In this document: positions 22,501 to 34,346 of the stretch, in pieces | Layout: each line of letters starts with the position of its first letter | Position numbering within the stretch: position 1 is the stretch's first letter | From: Trebouxia sp. TZW2008 | Lineage: Eukaryota > Chlorophyta > Trebouxiophyceae > Trebouxiales > Trebouxiaceae | Assembly: GCA_002118135.1 (NCBI GenBank) | Contig: BDIU01000412.1 | Location: 4,664-68,663 of the forward strand | DNA length: 64,000 nucleotides | Direction: 5' to 3' | Program-made: the position numbers and the translations under genes | The notes under the pieces: generated by a model | The model's database searches: none | What the model saw: the letters and a program-made list of their open reading frames with translations, nothing else | Told to the model about the DNA's origin: nothing

Positions 22501-25500
22501 GGCGGTGTCAACTGCTGCAGAGCTCCAGGGAAGCCTCTGCCCCAGGCAACCTTTTTTGCAATGCAGCAAACTCACTTTTCAATGACTGCTTTGGGTACCA
22601 AGAAATTTGTTTCAGACAGACTGCATTGACACATACTATTCATTCAATGGACGCACAGCTGCCATAGATGTACAGCCCAGAGTACATCACATGTAAGGCT
22701 CCTGCATCTGTGCTGGCTGACCAGGCCGTGTTGGTGGTGACTTTGTTCACTGCGTAGCATGACTCTGCAGCATTTGATAAAACAAATTTCAGCTTGCTCA
22801 GTGGTATGTCATGTAACTGTTTAGCTGACCACAGGTGGGTACCATGTGACAGTCATAGTCGGGCAACAGGATAGCAGTTGCTTTTGTTGCATCCAGAACA
22901 TGCAAGATTGCATGAAGATGCAGGAATACGATAACATCATACCTACATACCCAATAATGCATACTAGTTGGGCTCAAAGGCCTTGCTAGGTACGTATAGT
23001 CACCAAGCGACTTTCCTTGGGCAATCAAGTCTGTTCACAAGCTGAACCACTTCAAAAGCACTGGTCAAAGGTGTCACTGTCTCCAGTCTAGCATCATGGA
23101 GTAGTGATACCTGCTCAACAATGCCTGACAATGCACTTAGGCCTCAATGTAAGCGCAGCCACTGCAGAGGCAGTAAATGATGTTGTGCAACACTTGGGTG
23201 ATTTGTATGAACAATATGCACCACAACTTGCTCAAAGTGCTTGCCTGGGTACTTCAACAAGGACTTCAAGGTAGTTCTGCAGCAGCTGCCACAATACACA
23301 TCCCAGACCATTCTGGTAACTCTAATGCATATGCAAAACAAGTGACACACTATAGGTAGGCATGTAAAGTGACTGCAATACACTCTCTTTGTAAGGACAC
23401 TCCACGTAGAGACAATCTTGATGAAAGGACAATGCCATTGGATACCAATCACTGCATTTTGACTGCAGTGCTCCCTCTGGTAAAGGACCATTTGGTCTGC
23501 TGTTTCAGCGTGGAGCCTTTGCTGTGGCACAGCTTCTGCCATGAGACAACTTCCAAGCTTTTTCAGAGAAACAGCAACATGTGATGATATGCTACAGTGC
23601 ATGCTGCAGATTCATACTACACTGTGAACACCACCACTACCAACACGGCGTGGTCGGCCAGCACAGATGCAGGAGCCCTGGATTCAATGCACTCTGGGCT
23701 GTATATCTATGGCAGCAATGCGTCTACTGAGTTGGTGGTTGACAGCGGCAGCGAACAGGTAGACAACCACTATTATTTAGCAGAGCAGCATAAGCACAGC
23801 TTATACAGACAACATACAGATGCTGCATTTTCCCCATATACTGTTTTCTGTTGTTGCTGTGCTTCAAGCCCAATCGTCAATGTTCTTGATTTTGTCAAGA
23901 GGAGCATTCACATGCATTGCATCATTTTGGGAATCCCTCTGTCATTCTGTCTGTCCCACAGTTTCATTGCAGAGATAGGCAGCCTTCTCTGTCAAAAAGA
24001 ATGGTGTTGACGCTGCTGAAGTGTGGCTCAGATACAACTTGACAGCCAAAATATGCAGGTGAACAGTACCATGCGATTGGGTACAGACACCTCCAATAGC
24101 AGCATCCGCCTGTCAAACACTCCCAGTGCTCTTCTTCTGACTCGCGGCGACCTGCAAGTCCTGCTGGTCAATGCAACCCATACCGTATTGTACGGTCCTG
24201 ACGGCGTAAGCAGCATCTCAATGACCACCAACACATCTGGGTCCTTTGTACATGTTGTGGCAGATGCTATTAGTCACAGCAGTAGCTCAGCTTCTGCTGT
24301 GAGCAGCTCAGTGACTAATGCGGCGCCCAATGTGGCATCCACCACTGTCAATGTAGTCCAGAATGGGGGAGCGGGGACCCCAGCGGCTCCTGGGGGGGTC
24401 ACAAGTCAGACCTCAAGTGTGCCTGCTACCAGTGCTCCTGCAGTGCCTAATGCACCTTCAGTCAACACTCCATCAGTCATCAGCCCATCAGTCACCAGCC
24501 CAACAGGCACAACTCCAACACCTCCTACGCCAGCAGCTGTCACGTCAGGTTCAAATGCCCCGCCAGCTGCTGCAGCACCAACAGTCACCCAGCCAACAGC
24601 CAGCACGCCAGCGGTCACCACAGCAGCAGCAATCCCAGGTGCACCTTCAGCAGTTGCTGGCGGCCCAGTAGACCCTGGAGCAACTGTAAGTCTTCATGTC
24701 ATGCTGCATACAAATGAAAACTCAAGAGATTTAGCTTATGCTGCAAAGTTGTCCCTACAGACTCATTATCTCTGGTTGTCGTTGAGTCTGTGGACTGCTG
24801 AGCTGTTGTTGCATGCGTTGCATGAGTTCTTCAAGCTTGACTTGCACGATGCAATATATGTTCAGCACAGGTGCTGCGCAGACAGCCACCCTTGTGATGC
24901 CTCAATTGTGCATGCTGTGCCACAAACATGACTGGCGCATACAGCTGCCCCTGCAGGTCAGACCCTGTTTGAAAATGATTTGACTGCAAAACACTATTTT
25001 TTTGCCAGCGCGTCATAGTACTGAAATGCAGACGCCAAAAAAGTTCTTAGATGCCGTTTATGACACGTGAATAATCTCTGCTGTGATCTGAACATGCAAT
25101 TCAAGCTGGGTTTTGGTTCAAGACTTGCAAGAATTGAAAGGGGCTGTTGTCTATGCAGTTGGTGGCGTCAGGGCCTTCCACAGAAGTCTGGACATTGCCC
25201 AGCGGCCAGATTGTGGTCACCTTTGCCCCTCCGTTGCACGTCAGCAGCAACGGCACTGTCTACCTGAACACCAGCGAGCTTCAGTCTTCTTGGACCGTTC
25301 ACGCAGCATCAAGTCAAGCAGTGGGGTCAGTCTCTGGCACATCCAATTCATCAACTTCAACATTCACGGTCTCGGCTGCTAGCTTTGATGAAAACACTGG
25401 AGGTCAGGACACTTTTGTTGCTGTATGTAGCTGATTTGCAATCATCTGGACAATGCCGTGCAAAACACTGTAACTGACTGAACCTGCGCCGTTGGCACAT

Positions 25501-28500
25501 TGAATGGCAGCGCAGGCCCAAGTATGTTTTTTCAAGATTGGTGGCAAGCGCATGCACCAGCCCCTGCGCAGTCTTGTGTCACCAAGGACTTGGTGCTGTT
25601 TGGAGCGACATGCTGATTGATGAAGGCGTGCGCTTCTGATCCTTGTTGTCACAAGCGCAAAAGCTTGAAAGAAAAGCAATGGATTGAGCAAACCTTACCG
25701 CTGCGTATGTTGCAAAGAGATTCTGCTTGCTCTTATACATTTTCTTGAAATGAAAGCAAATGAAGTGACATCAACCAAAATCAAATGGAATGCATGCTCC
25801 TACAGGTGACTTGCTTCTCACAGCTGGTGAGCCTGCAACTGAGTTCTTTGAAGAGCCCCCCCCAGAAGAAGAGCCTAGCCTGGCTCCCCATCCTGGAACC
25901 CGTCCCAGCAACACCCCCAACCCTACCCCTGCCAGGCCCCGCAGAAGAGGAGGAAGCACTACAGTGGCAGCTGGCACAGCAGCTAATGACTCAAGCCACT
26001 CCTACATTCAAGTTCAAGGCACAGATGCCAACGGCATGGGCGGCAATATAGTCATCAGTAGCACTGGGGATGTCACCATTTACGCGCCACTTGAGGTGTA
26101 TGGAGACACAACCCTGGTCAACTTGACTGTTGCAGGCAGCAGCTATTTTGAACTTGTGACAGCTGCAGAACTGGTTGTACTGGGCAGCAGCAGCTTGAAC
26201 AGCGTCACTGCAGAGGATTTAACAGTCACTGGCAGCAGTACTTTGGGCAGTACTGACGCTGCATCTCTGCAAGTTGTGGGCAGCAGCAGTTTTGGACGCA
26301 CTGCAGCAGACTCTATGGCGGTCAAAGCAACTGCCCATTTTGAGTCTGATGTCATGATTGATGGCCGGCTTACTGCGCATGGTGATGTGATTCTAGGGAC
26401 TAACAGCGCCCAAACCCTGTCAGTGTATGCTGTGACCACCTTTGAGCCTACTTCTTCGCCCATCACCAGTAATGCTGCCATCATAGCGAACGCAGCAATG
26501 ACTACAAACGCTGCTTTCAATGCCAATGGGCCAATCACAGCAGCTGATGCAGTGACTGTTGCTGGAACCTTGACAGCTGAGGGCAACACTGTCATTGGGT
26601 CAGCAATTGGAGCTTCAGACACACTGACAGTCAATGCTGTCACCACCTTTGCCGCTTCTTCTTCGCCCATCACAGCCAATGCTGCAGTGGTGGCCACCGC
26701 TGGAATGAATGTTGCAGGAGCTTTTGTGGCCGCAGGTACATGCAACTCAACTTGTTCATGTTAGTGTGCAATACCACCAGTCTAAGTCTGTTGATTCCAT
26801 TGGCTCTAGTTGATCAGCATGCAGTGAACGGCATAGGCAAAGCTGTCTCACATCTGCAGAGCATCAGATTGTATCATGGCTGTAGCTGAACCCTGCATCA
26901 AGTCACTCAAGTCACTCAGCCGTATCCAGCCCCTGTGTCCTCAGCCACTGTTTCTCAACATAGTCACAATTGTTTTTGCACATGCCTTATTTCTATGTTT
27001 TGCAAGCATCCTGTACGCATTGCCATGACAATGACGTCCAAGCAGAGTCATCACAAACGTGTTGCTCTGTTGCTTTGAGTGACTTCAGTGCTTGGCCACT
27101 TGCAAGGCGTGCTAGACTGCTGCAGGTGCTGCAACTTTCACTCAGGGAGAGACAGCCTTCTTTGGTAGTAGCAGCATCTTGAGCAATTCTGCAGTGCTGC
27201 AGTTTCAGCGCAGACTTGGAAGTGCAGCAGTCACTACTGACACAGTGCTTGGACAGATGCAATATACTGGCTGGGACGGTGCTGTTGATGGGCTGGGTGC
27301 TGAAATTCGCTCAGTCCTCACAGTAAGTGAATTGACTGCTTTTGCATCTTGCTTTGTTCTTTTGTGAGCCTTATGCAGCCAGTTTGTGCATAACTCACAA
27401 GCAATCGTGCAATGCCTGTCATGTTACAAACCATTGCAGTGAAGCATAGCAAAAGCTGTCACTGTGGTAGTGATGCAGTGCCCTGCTGGTCCAATTGCAA
27501 AATTGACTTCCAATCGTGCAGTTCGCCACAAGCATATTGGAGCTCAAGACATGAAGTTCAGCAGACCTCAGCATACTTGGTCAATTTTTACTTTGTCAGG
27601 AATGGCTTGAAAGTGGCCTTGAGGGAGTCACAGTGCTATATGCTTACTACTGTATGGCTTTTCCTCAAGTCGAGTGTGTGCGTGTACCAGTTCTTCTGAG
27701 GTGTAGGCATCGCCATGACAGCTAACAGGTCTGTCGTGCTGTAGGACACCGGCGGGGCAGGGCGTCATGGAGCTAGCCTGGTGTTTAGTACCAGCTCAGA
27801 TGGGCCTTCAGGAGTTCTGCAAGATTGGCTGACCATCAACAGCACTGGATTGGCCACCTTTGCAGGTCAGCAGTCCGCGCGCATGTGCTGGCCTTGAAGA
27901 AGTGCTACGTCCAAAGAGCATTGTCATGGGGATATGACACCTTCTGTTGCATGAGTCACATACAGTTTCATGCAATGCAGTCTAGTGCAATCAAATGCAA
28001 AAAGTGACATTGGCAGGCCAACTGTCACATTGGGGCCAAAGAGCACTACAATAACACTGCATGCATGAAGCTGATGCTGGCCTGTGAATGCCAGCATGCT
28101 AACAGCAGCTGACACTGAGCAAAGATTTGCTTGCTGCAAAGCCTCCACTTGTGATCATGTGTATGCAGGCGACCTGGTAGCAGCAGGCAATGTGACCCTT
28201 GGCATTCCTAGCAGCAACAGCCAGACAGTCGTGATCAACTCGCCGACAACCCTGACAGCTGCCGTGACAGCAACCGCACCAATCACAGCTGAAGCAGTGA
28301 CAGCCACCACACTGACAGTGATTGGCAACACAGTTCTAGGAGCAACAAGCAGCCAGACCCTGATAGTCAACGCTGCAATCACTTTCAGTGCTCCAGTCAC
28401 AGCTACTGGTCCAGTCACAGTCGCAGGCACGCTGACAGCCGCAGGTCATGTTGTTCTGGGAGGAAGCAGCGCCAGCTGCAGCTCAGCTATGACGATCAAC

Positions 28501-31500
28501 GCACCATTGACTATGAACTGTGCAGTGACTGCCAATGCCCCTATCAGTGCCGCAGCTGTGTCAGCAAGCTCCCTGAATGTCGGCGGCAACACAACGCTGG
28601 GGACAAACAACAGCCAGACAGTGATCATACTTGCCACAAGCGTTTTCAGTGGCCAAGTGGCAGTCAATGATGCTGTGACGGTGACTGGTCCTCTGACAGC
28701 TACAGGCAGCACGGTGATTGGCAACAGCAGCGGCGGTGGGTCGCTGACGGTCAACATGCCAGCGATCTTCAACGAGACGGTCATCATGCAAGACGAGCTC
28801 GGCATGGCGCCAGGCTCTTTGCTGAACGTCAGCGGCGATGCGATTTTAGGCAGCGGCCGTGAAGACTTGATCACGGTTCATGGCGTCACCGTGTTCACAG
28901 CTCCCGTGGCCTTTGAAGGCGGTGTGACGTTTCCGAACGGAACGAGCGTCACCGCCAGCAGCGATACCACCTTGGGCACCACCGCTGACGACCTGCTACT
29001 TGTAAAAGCCGCAGCGCTTTTCGAGGCAGGCCTGCGAGTGCTTGAGGAGCTGAGGGTCGACGGTTTGTTGGCAGTTGCTGGCGATGTTGAGCTGGGAAAT
29101 AGCAGCAGTGACTACCTTTTAGTGCATGCAGCATCCACTTTCAATGGACCTGTGAGCCTGTACTTTGATAGCACAGTGCTGGCAAGCTCATCAGTGCTGC
29201 GCTTTCAGCGCAGGCTCAGCACTGCAGCTGTGGTCACAGGGACTGTGCTAGGAGCAGTGCTGTTTACCAGCTGGGATGGGGCAACTGATGGTCCCAGTGC
29301 GCAGATTCAATCTGTCTTCACGGTGAGCTTGCCTACGCTGATGAGTGTGCTGGCTTGCCGCGAGCTTACGCCCACAAAGTTCGTCAGAAAATTCACACTT
29401 GCCCTGAGATGCATATTTTGAAAAGGAGGCTTTGCAGCTGCTGTGACAGCAGCAGTAGCAGCAGCAGCAACAGCAACGGCCGAGCCTTCAAGCATATGCC
29501 CATTTTCATAGTACTAGTGCCAAGCCTATATGAGCATCACTTTGCAACTGTACTTGACCACAGCATCAGGCAATGCATGAAATTTCAGACTACCCTGAGC
29601 AGTGGTTGCTACAGGATGCAGCAGGGACAAGCAACCATGGGGCAAGTTTAGTGCTCAGCACAGCTGGTCCTGGAAGTCCAGGCGCTTTGCAAAATTGGCT
29701 GACCATTAGCAGCACAGGCTTGGCCACCTTTGCAGGTACAATATCATGAGCTGAAGCGCATCAAGTTGTATCCTCATCAAAGCAGCTGCATAGATGTCCT
29801 TAACATCCCTTGAAATGGTGGGGCTTGACGCAATTTGGCATTGAACACAGATCACAGCGGTGGCATATCTGCTCACAGCATCCAAACATCAGCACATAAT
29901 GAACCATGTCATGTGGTGCATCCAAGATGTTGTTGCACACAGATGAACGTCAAAACTCTGGTCAGCATTGTTGGCATGTCTGATTGTTTGTGCACGTCAG
30001 CTGGTCCTGCCTTTACGCACAAGATGGCACAGTACTGCTGATGTCGATAGCTTTCCCTCACTGCAATGGCAATCTGATGGACAGAACAGCGTTGGTTTTG
30101 CAGGGCCTGTGACTGTCAACGGCAATACCATCATAGGCAGCAATGGTGGGAGCCAGGTACTGATGGTATATGCTTCGACCACTTTCAACAGCCCAGTCAC
30201 AGTCAGTGCTGGCTTGACAGCTAGTGGGCCGCTCACTGTCATTGGTACATTGACAGCAAGTGGCAACACAGTGCTCGGCAGCGGCAGCGGCAGTCAGACA
30301 CTGACAGTGTATGCTTCAGCTACTTTCAACAGCCCAATCACAGTCAGTGCTGCATTGATAGCGAACGGGCCGCTGACTGTCATTGGTTCATTCACAGCAA
30401 GCGGCAACACAGTGCTAGGCAGCAGCAGCGGCAGTCAGACACTAACAGTGTACGCATTGGCCACGTTCAACAGCCCAGTCACAGTCAGTGCTGGCTTGAC
30501 AGCCAACGGTCCCTTGACTGTCAGCGGTACACTGACAGCAAGTGGCAACACAGTGCTCGGCAGCGGCAGCGGCAGTCAGACACTGACAGTGTATGCTTCA
30601 GCTACTTTCAACAGCCCAGTCACAGTCAGTGCTGCATTGATAGCAAACGGGCCACTGACTGTCGTTGGTACATTCACAGCAAGCGGCAACACAGTGCTAG
30701 GCAGCAGCAGCGGCAGTCAGACACTGACAGTGTACGCATTGGCCACGTTCAACAGCCCAGTCACAGTCAGTGCTGGCTTGACAGCCAACGGTCCCTTGAC
30801 TGTCAGCAGTACACTGACAGCAAGCGGTAGTACAGTGCTCGGCAGCAGCAGCGGCAGTCAGTCATTGACAGTGTATGCTTCAGCTACTTTCAACAGCCCA
30901 GTCACAGTCAGTGCTGCATTGATAGCAANNNNNNNNNNNNNNNNNNNNNNNTACATTCACAGCAAGCGGCAACACAGTGCTAGGCAGCAGCAGCGGCAGT
31001 CAGACACTGACAGTATACGCATTGACCACGTTCAACAGCCCAGTCACAGTCAGTGCTGGCTTGACAGCCAGTGGGGCGCTGACTGTCAGTGGTACACTGA
31101 CAGCAAGCGGCAACACAGTGATTGGCATCAGCAGCGGCAGTCAGGCACTGACAGTGTTCGCAACCAGCTCATTTGGCAATGCTATCACAGCAAACAGCAG
31201 CGTCTATATTGCAGGCACACTGACAGCTGCAGGAAACACAGTCATTGGCAGCGGCAGCGGCAGCAGCATTGGCAGTCAGACACTGACAGTGTATCTTCCC
31301 ACCACATTCTACAGCAACATCACATTGGCTGGGCTGTTAACAGCTGCAAACGTGACTGTTACTGATCTCCTGGACATCACTGGCAGCACTATTCTGGGCT
31401 TGAATGGTAGTCAGACAGTCTTGGTGAATGCCCCAACCACTTTTGCAAGCACAGCACCAGTCACAGCTAATGCTAGTGTCACTGTGACTGCCCCAAACGC

Positions 31501-34346
31501 CTTCAACTCTCTTGGAAACGTCAGCATAGGCAGCAGTAGCAGCAACAGCCTTCTGATTGCTGCTTCCACAAACTTCACAGCTCCTGTCACAGCATATGGG
31601 TCAGTCACAGTTGCCGCAGGCAATGCTTTCAGCGCCCTTGACAATGTCACTTTGGGCTCAAGCGCAGCAAACACTATCACAATCATCTCCCCCACCACTT
31701 TTGCAGCTGCTGCTGCTTTGACAGCTAACGGCAATGTCAATCTGGGTGCCTCAAGCACTCAGCTGCTGACAATCAAGGCCACAACTACTGTTGCTGGTCA
31801 ATTGACAGTCACTGCTGCTGTGACTATCACCAACAACAACTTGTTCAGTGCATTGGGAGATGCAATTTTGGGCAGCAGCAGCGCAAGCAGCTTGACTATC
31901 AAGTCAACAAGCACTGTTGCTGCACCTATGACAGTCACCTACAACAACCTGTTCAGCGCGTTGGGAGATGCAGTTTTGGGCACAAACAGCGCAAACAGTC
32001 TGACTGTCAAAGCAACGACCGCAATCACTGCACTAATGACAGTCACTGCCCCTGTGACCATCACCTACAACAATCTGTTCAGTGCGTTGGGAGATGCTGT
32101 GATTGGCACCAGCAACGCAAACAGCTTGACTGTCAAGGCAACAATCACAGCTGCTGCTCCTGTGGCCATTGCCTACAACAATCTGTTCAGCGCTTTGGGG
32201 GATGCTGTGTTGGGTACCGGCAGTGCCAACAGCTTGACGGTGAATGCAGCGGCCAGGTAAGCCACCTTCTCAACAAGCAGTTCTGAGCACAATCATGGAG
32301 CGCGATTGGTGTTCTTGATCCTTTGAGGCTGCTCAGTACATTGGCAAGCATTCTGTTCAATGGTCATGATGTTGACAGCAGATCTTGTCATGACTTGACA
32401 CTTGACAGCTGCAAAAGTACCAAAACAACAGGCGCAACACAGGGGGCATCATAGGTTGGACAAGTATGGTATGAAGCGGCAGTGAAAGGCAGTCCGAAGG
32501 GATTGGACAAATATGGTATGAAGCGGCAGTGAAAGGCAGTCCGAAGGGATCATAGCCTTGCAAGTCAGGTCTGTGTCTTGGTACAGGTGCAATGCGGGGT
32601 TGACACTATCAAGCAGCAGTGGCACAGCGAGCAATGGAGCAGTGCTGGGCTTCCAGAGGCAGATCAGTGGAGGGGCCGTGGCAACAGGAGCCAATTTGGG
32701 CAGCATCCTTTTCAGTGGGTATGATGGTGTGGGTCAAGGGCCAACAGCACAGATACGCTCTCAACTCACGGTAAGCTGCTGTAAGTGCTGTGTGCTGTGC
32801 TGAGTTGATCCTCAATCAGCAACGACCCAAGATCAAGCAGTGACATCTCACAAGCTGCTTGTTTGCATTAGAACCCTGCAGCCTTGTTGCAGCTCTATAG
32901 TGTTGACAACAAGTTGTGGCATCAAGATGCTGAATATATCTAGCAAAGACTTTGACCATTGCACACGGCTAAGGACAGAACTGTTGAGAGGCAGTGGTCA
33001 TGCTAGCTGTCCCAGCAAGCATATACTACGGCGTCCACCATACGGGTCTTGATACCATGCAGGATCCCTCTGGCAGTTGGGGTGGCAGTCTGGTGTTCAG
33101 AACTTCGAGTGCAGGCAGCAGCAGCACTGCACTCAGTGGCCAGCTCACAGACAGGTTGACCCTTGACGCTCAAGGTCTTGCCACCTTTACAGGCAGTGTG
33201 AGTCTCAGCACCACAGCCAGCAGTTTGACAGTGCTAGGCAGCACTGCTTTGGGTGCCACTGCAGCACAGACGCTGACTGTCAATGCCACAAGCAGCTTTA
33301 CAGCAGCAGCCACTTTCACAGGGAATGTGTTGCTCAGCAACAGTGCTAGCAGTCTGACAGTGCAAGGCATCACTGTTTTGGGTGCCACTGCAGCACAGAC
33401 GCTTATTGTCAACGCTACAAGCAGCTTCACAGCAGCAGCCACTTTCACGGGGAATGTGTTGCTGAGCAACACTGCCAGCAGTATGACAGTTTTAGGCAAC
33501 ACTGCATTGGGCGCTACTGCAGCACAGACGCTCACTGTCAACGCCACAAGCAGCTTCACAGCAGCAGCTTTCTTAACAGCAGTCACTGCAACTGGGAATG
33601 TGTTGCTCAGCAACACGGCCAGCAGTCTGACAGTGCTAGGCAACACAGCATTGGGGGCTGCTGCAGCACAGACGCTCACTGTCAATGCCACAAGCAACTT
33701 CACATCACCAGCAACTTTTGCTGCCCTGACTGCAACCGGGAATGTTTTCCTGAATGGGGGAAGCAGCCAGACATTGACTGTCCAAGCCACTTCAAGTTTC
33801 TCAGCACCTATGACAATCAACTCCAATCTGACTGTCAATGGCTTCACAAACTTGACAAACGGAGTGGCTCTTACTAACCCAGTGACAATTGACAAGAGAC
33901 CAGTGCTGAGAATTGCTGTCACTGCCAACTACACAGACTTGGTAGCGCAGCCAAGAGCATACGCTGCTTCAACACCCTTTTCAGCAACTGCCGGGGCAGC
34001 TACACAGCCTGCAAACATGTCAGCATGGTACGGTACGGTGTCTGTTACGGGCAGTAATGGGGTGGCTTCCGCATACCCAACCTCAGATGGCACTGTTACT
34101 GGAATTGCGCTATTCTCGTCCATACTGTCTGTCAGTGCAACAGCCTATGTGCCTACTGCCAGCAATGTTGCACAGATCCCTACTGCAGCAGTGATTGCTA
34201 TAAGTGCTGATCTGCGCAAGGTGACCTTGACTGCAGTTCAGGGCACATCATTGTCCTCTATATTGTCTACGGGCGTGTTTAAAACTTCATATGCTCCAGC
34301 TGGCACTCTGATCATGTGCACGATTCTTGGTACATACAGTACTTGA
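19511..34346 (+). CDS. Giant type II-like membrane protein with beta-repeat and tail-fibre-like ectodomain (16 exons, about 2822 aa)
   Basis: Exons: 19511-19973, 20295-20605, 21266-21438, 21773-21981, 22237-22359, 23610-23758, 24032-24685, 25159-25402, 25806-26735, 27126-27322, 27745-27865, 28169-29322, 29615-29735, 30104-32256, 32587-32770, 33063-34346. All phases agree and the sum is 8469 nt if the N-run is 22 nt. Residues 1-258 are polar, with an RS/KR-rich basic block, and have no signal peptide. Residues about 259-286 are one hydrophobic helix (ILTGLLLLLVHSIVLLAAGF). The remaining ~2530 residues are S/T/A/N/V-rich with N-glycosylation sequons. They carry 47-, 42- and 43-residue beta-type repeats of the form TVxGxLTASGNTVLGS. 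Interspersed are three A-B modules like phage/virus tail-fibre repeats: A = FQRR...VLG...WDG...IRSV; B = HGASLVFST...LTI...GLATFAG. A distinct ~150-residue C-terminal domain follows; no S74 chaperone signature is seen. Inference: cell-surface or wall adhesin/glycoprotein. Exon 8's acceptor could instead be at 25141. Confidence 0.85.
20990..21261 (+). repeat. Two decayed copies of the transmembrane exon 3
   Basis: gcagatt + ILTGLLLL... recurs at 20994, 21128 and 21262 (the last is the real exon), an exact 134-bp period. Copy 1 has lost one base after the first third and copy 2 has lost one base later, so both shift frame. Both keep a CAG acceptor. Confidence 0.92.
22096..22160 (+). repeat. Copy of giant-gene exon 5 5' end (upstream echo)
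   Basis: After a CTGCAG acceptor it reads GAVPVDLTLYSNIF, against GTLPVDLTVHGNIF in real exon 5 (22237-22359), 133 bp apart. It hits a stop soon after. Confidence 0.88.
22470..22555 (+). repeat. Copy of giant-gene exon 5 3' end (downstream echo)
   Basis: The string ctgggcggcgg..caactgct.ca.agc and ...agcctctgccccagg mirrors the exon 5 end ctgggcggcggcggcagctgcttcaaagc ... cccaagccccagg. It is located past the real donor, so exon 5 is flanked by echoes on both sides. Confidence 0.75.
27126..27865 (+). other. First tail-fibre-like A-B module pair (exons 10-11)
   Basis: Exon 10 (27126-27322) carries module A and exon 11 (27745-27865) module B. The intron between them is in phase 0 directly after SVLT, and the one after B is in phase 1 within TFAG. 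The same split recurs in the other two pairs. Confidence 0.85.
29170..29735 (+). other. Second tail-fibre-like A-B module pair (end of exon 12, exon 13)
   Basis: Module A is at the end of exon 12 (to 29322) and module B is exon 13 (29615-29735). Exon 13 is 121 nt, the same length and phases as exon 11. Confidence 0.85.
30104..31160 (+). repeat. 141-bp (47-aa) coding repeats with 282-bp dimer
   Basis: Units starting at the NTVLG codons fall at about 30127, 30268, 30409, 30550, 30691, 30832, 30973 and 31115. Spacing is exactly 141 bp except across the N-run. Odd and even units differ consistently (AALIANGPLTV versus AGLTANGPLTV), so the older unit is a 282-bp dimer. Copies are near identical, implying recent expansion or gene conversion. 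Confidence 0.93.
30929..30951. other. Assembly gap (23 N)
   Basis: A run of 23 N sits inside the coding 141-bp repeats. Sister units have 22 bases at the same place, and the flanking units are 283 bp apart instead of 282. The reading frame changes by one across the N-run. The break is therefore an artefact, not a frameshift in the gene. Confidence 0.95.
31820..32256 (+). repeat. ~42-aa coding repeats, NNLFSALGDAVLG type
   Basis: Four to five units in the second half of exon 14 each start near YNNLFSALGDA. Spacing is 126 bp, with a shorter 108-bp unit last. Confidence 0.85.
32456..32549 (+). repeat. 47-bp direct tandem repeat in intron 14
   Basis: Two almost identical 47-bp units (ttggacaagtatggtatgaa...) start at 32456 and 32503, just upstream of the exon 15 acceptor. 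Confidence 0.93.
32587..33190 (+). other. Third tail-fibre-like A-B module pair (exon 15, start of exon 16)
   Basis: Module A is in exon 15 (32587-32770, ends SQLT in phase 0) and module B opens exon 16 (33063 on, SWGGSLVFRTS ... GLATFTG). The intron that followed B in the first two pairs is absent here. Confidence 0.85.
33190..33740 (+). repeat. 129-bp (43-aa) coding repeats, GNVLLSNTASSLTVLG type
   Basis: About four units in exon 16 with TALGATAAQTLTVNATSSF at a 129-bp spacing. One unit has a short insertion. Confidence 0.88.

Noticed and set aside
22630..23606. Possible hidden exon or RNA in the long intron 5 of the giant gene
   Set aside because: Phases of exons 5 and 6 join directly and no conserved text or structure is visible.
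33170..33928. 252-codon open frame on the minus strand inside giant-gene exon 16
   Set aside because: Antisense to a low-complexity repeat exon whose codon pattern removes stops on the other strand. The plus-strand model is in phase over 16 exons. The same applies to minus frames at 26143-26745, 28446-28874 and 31411-31758.
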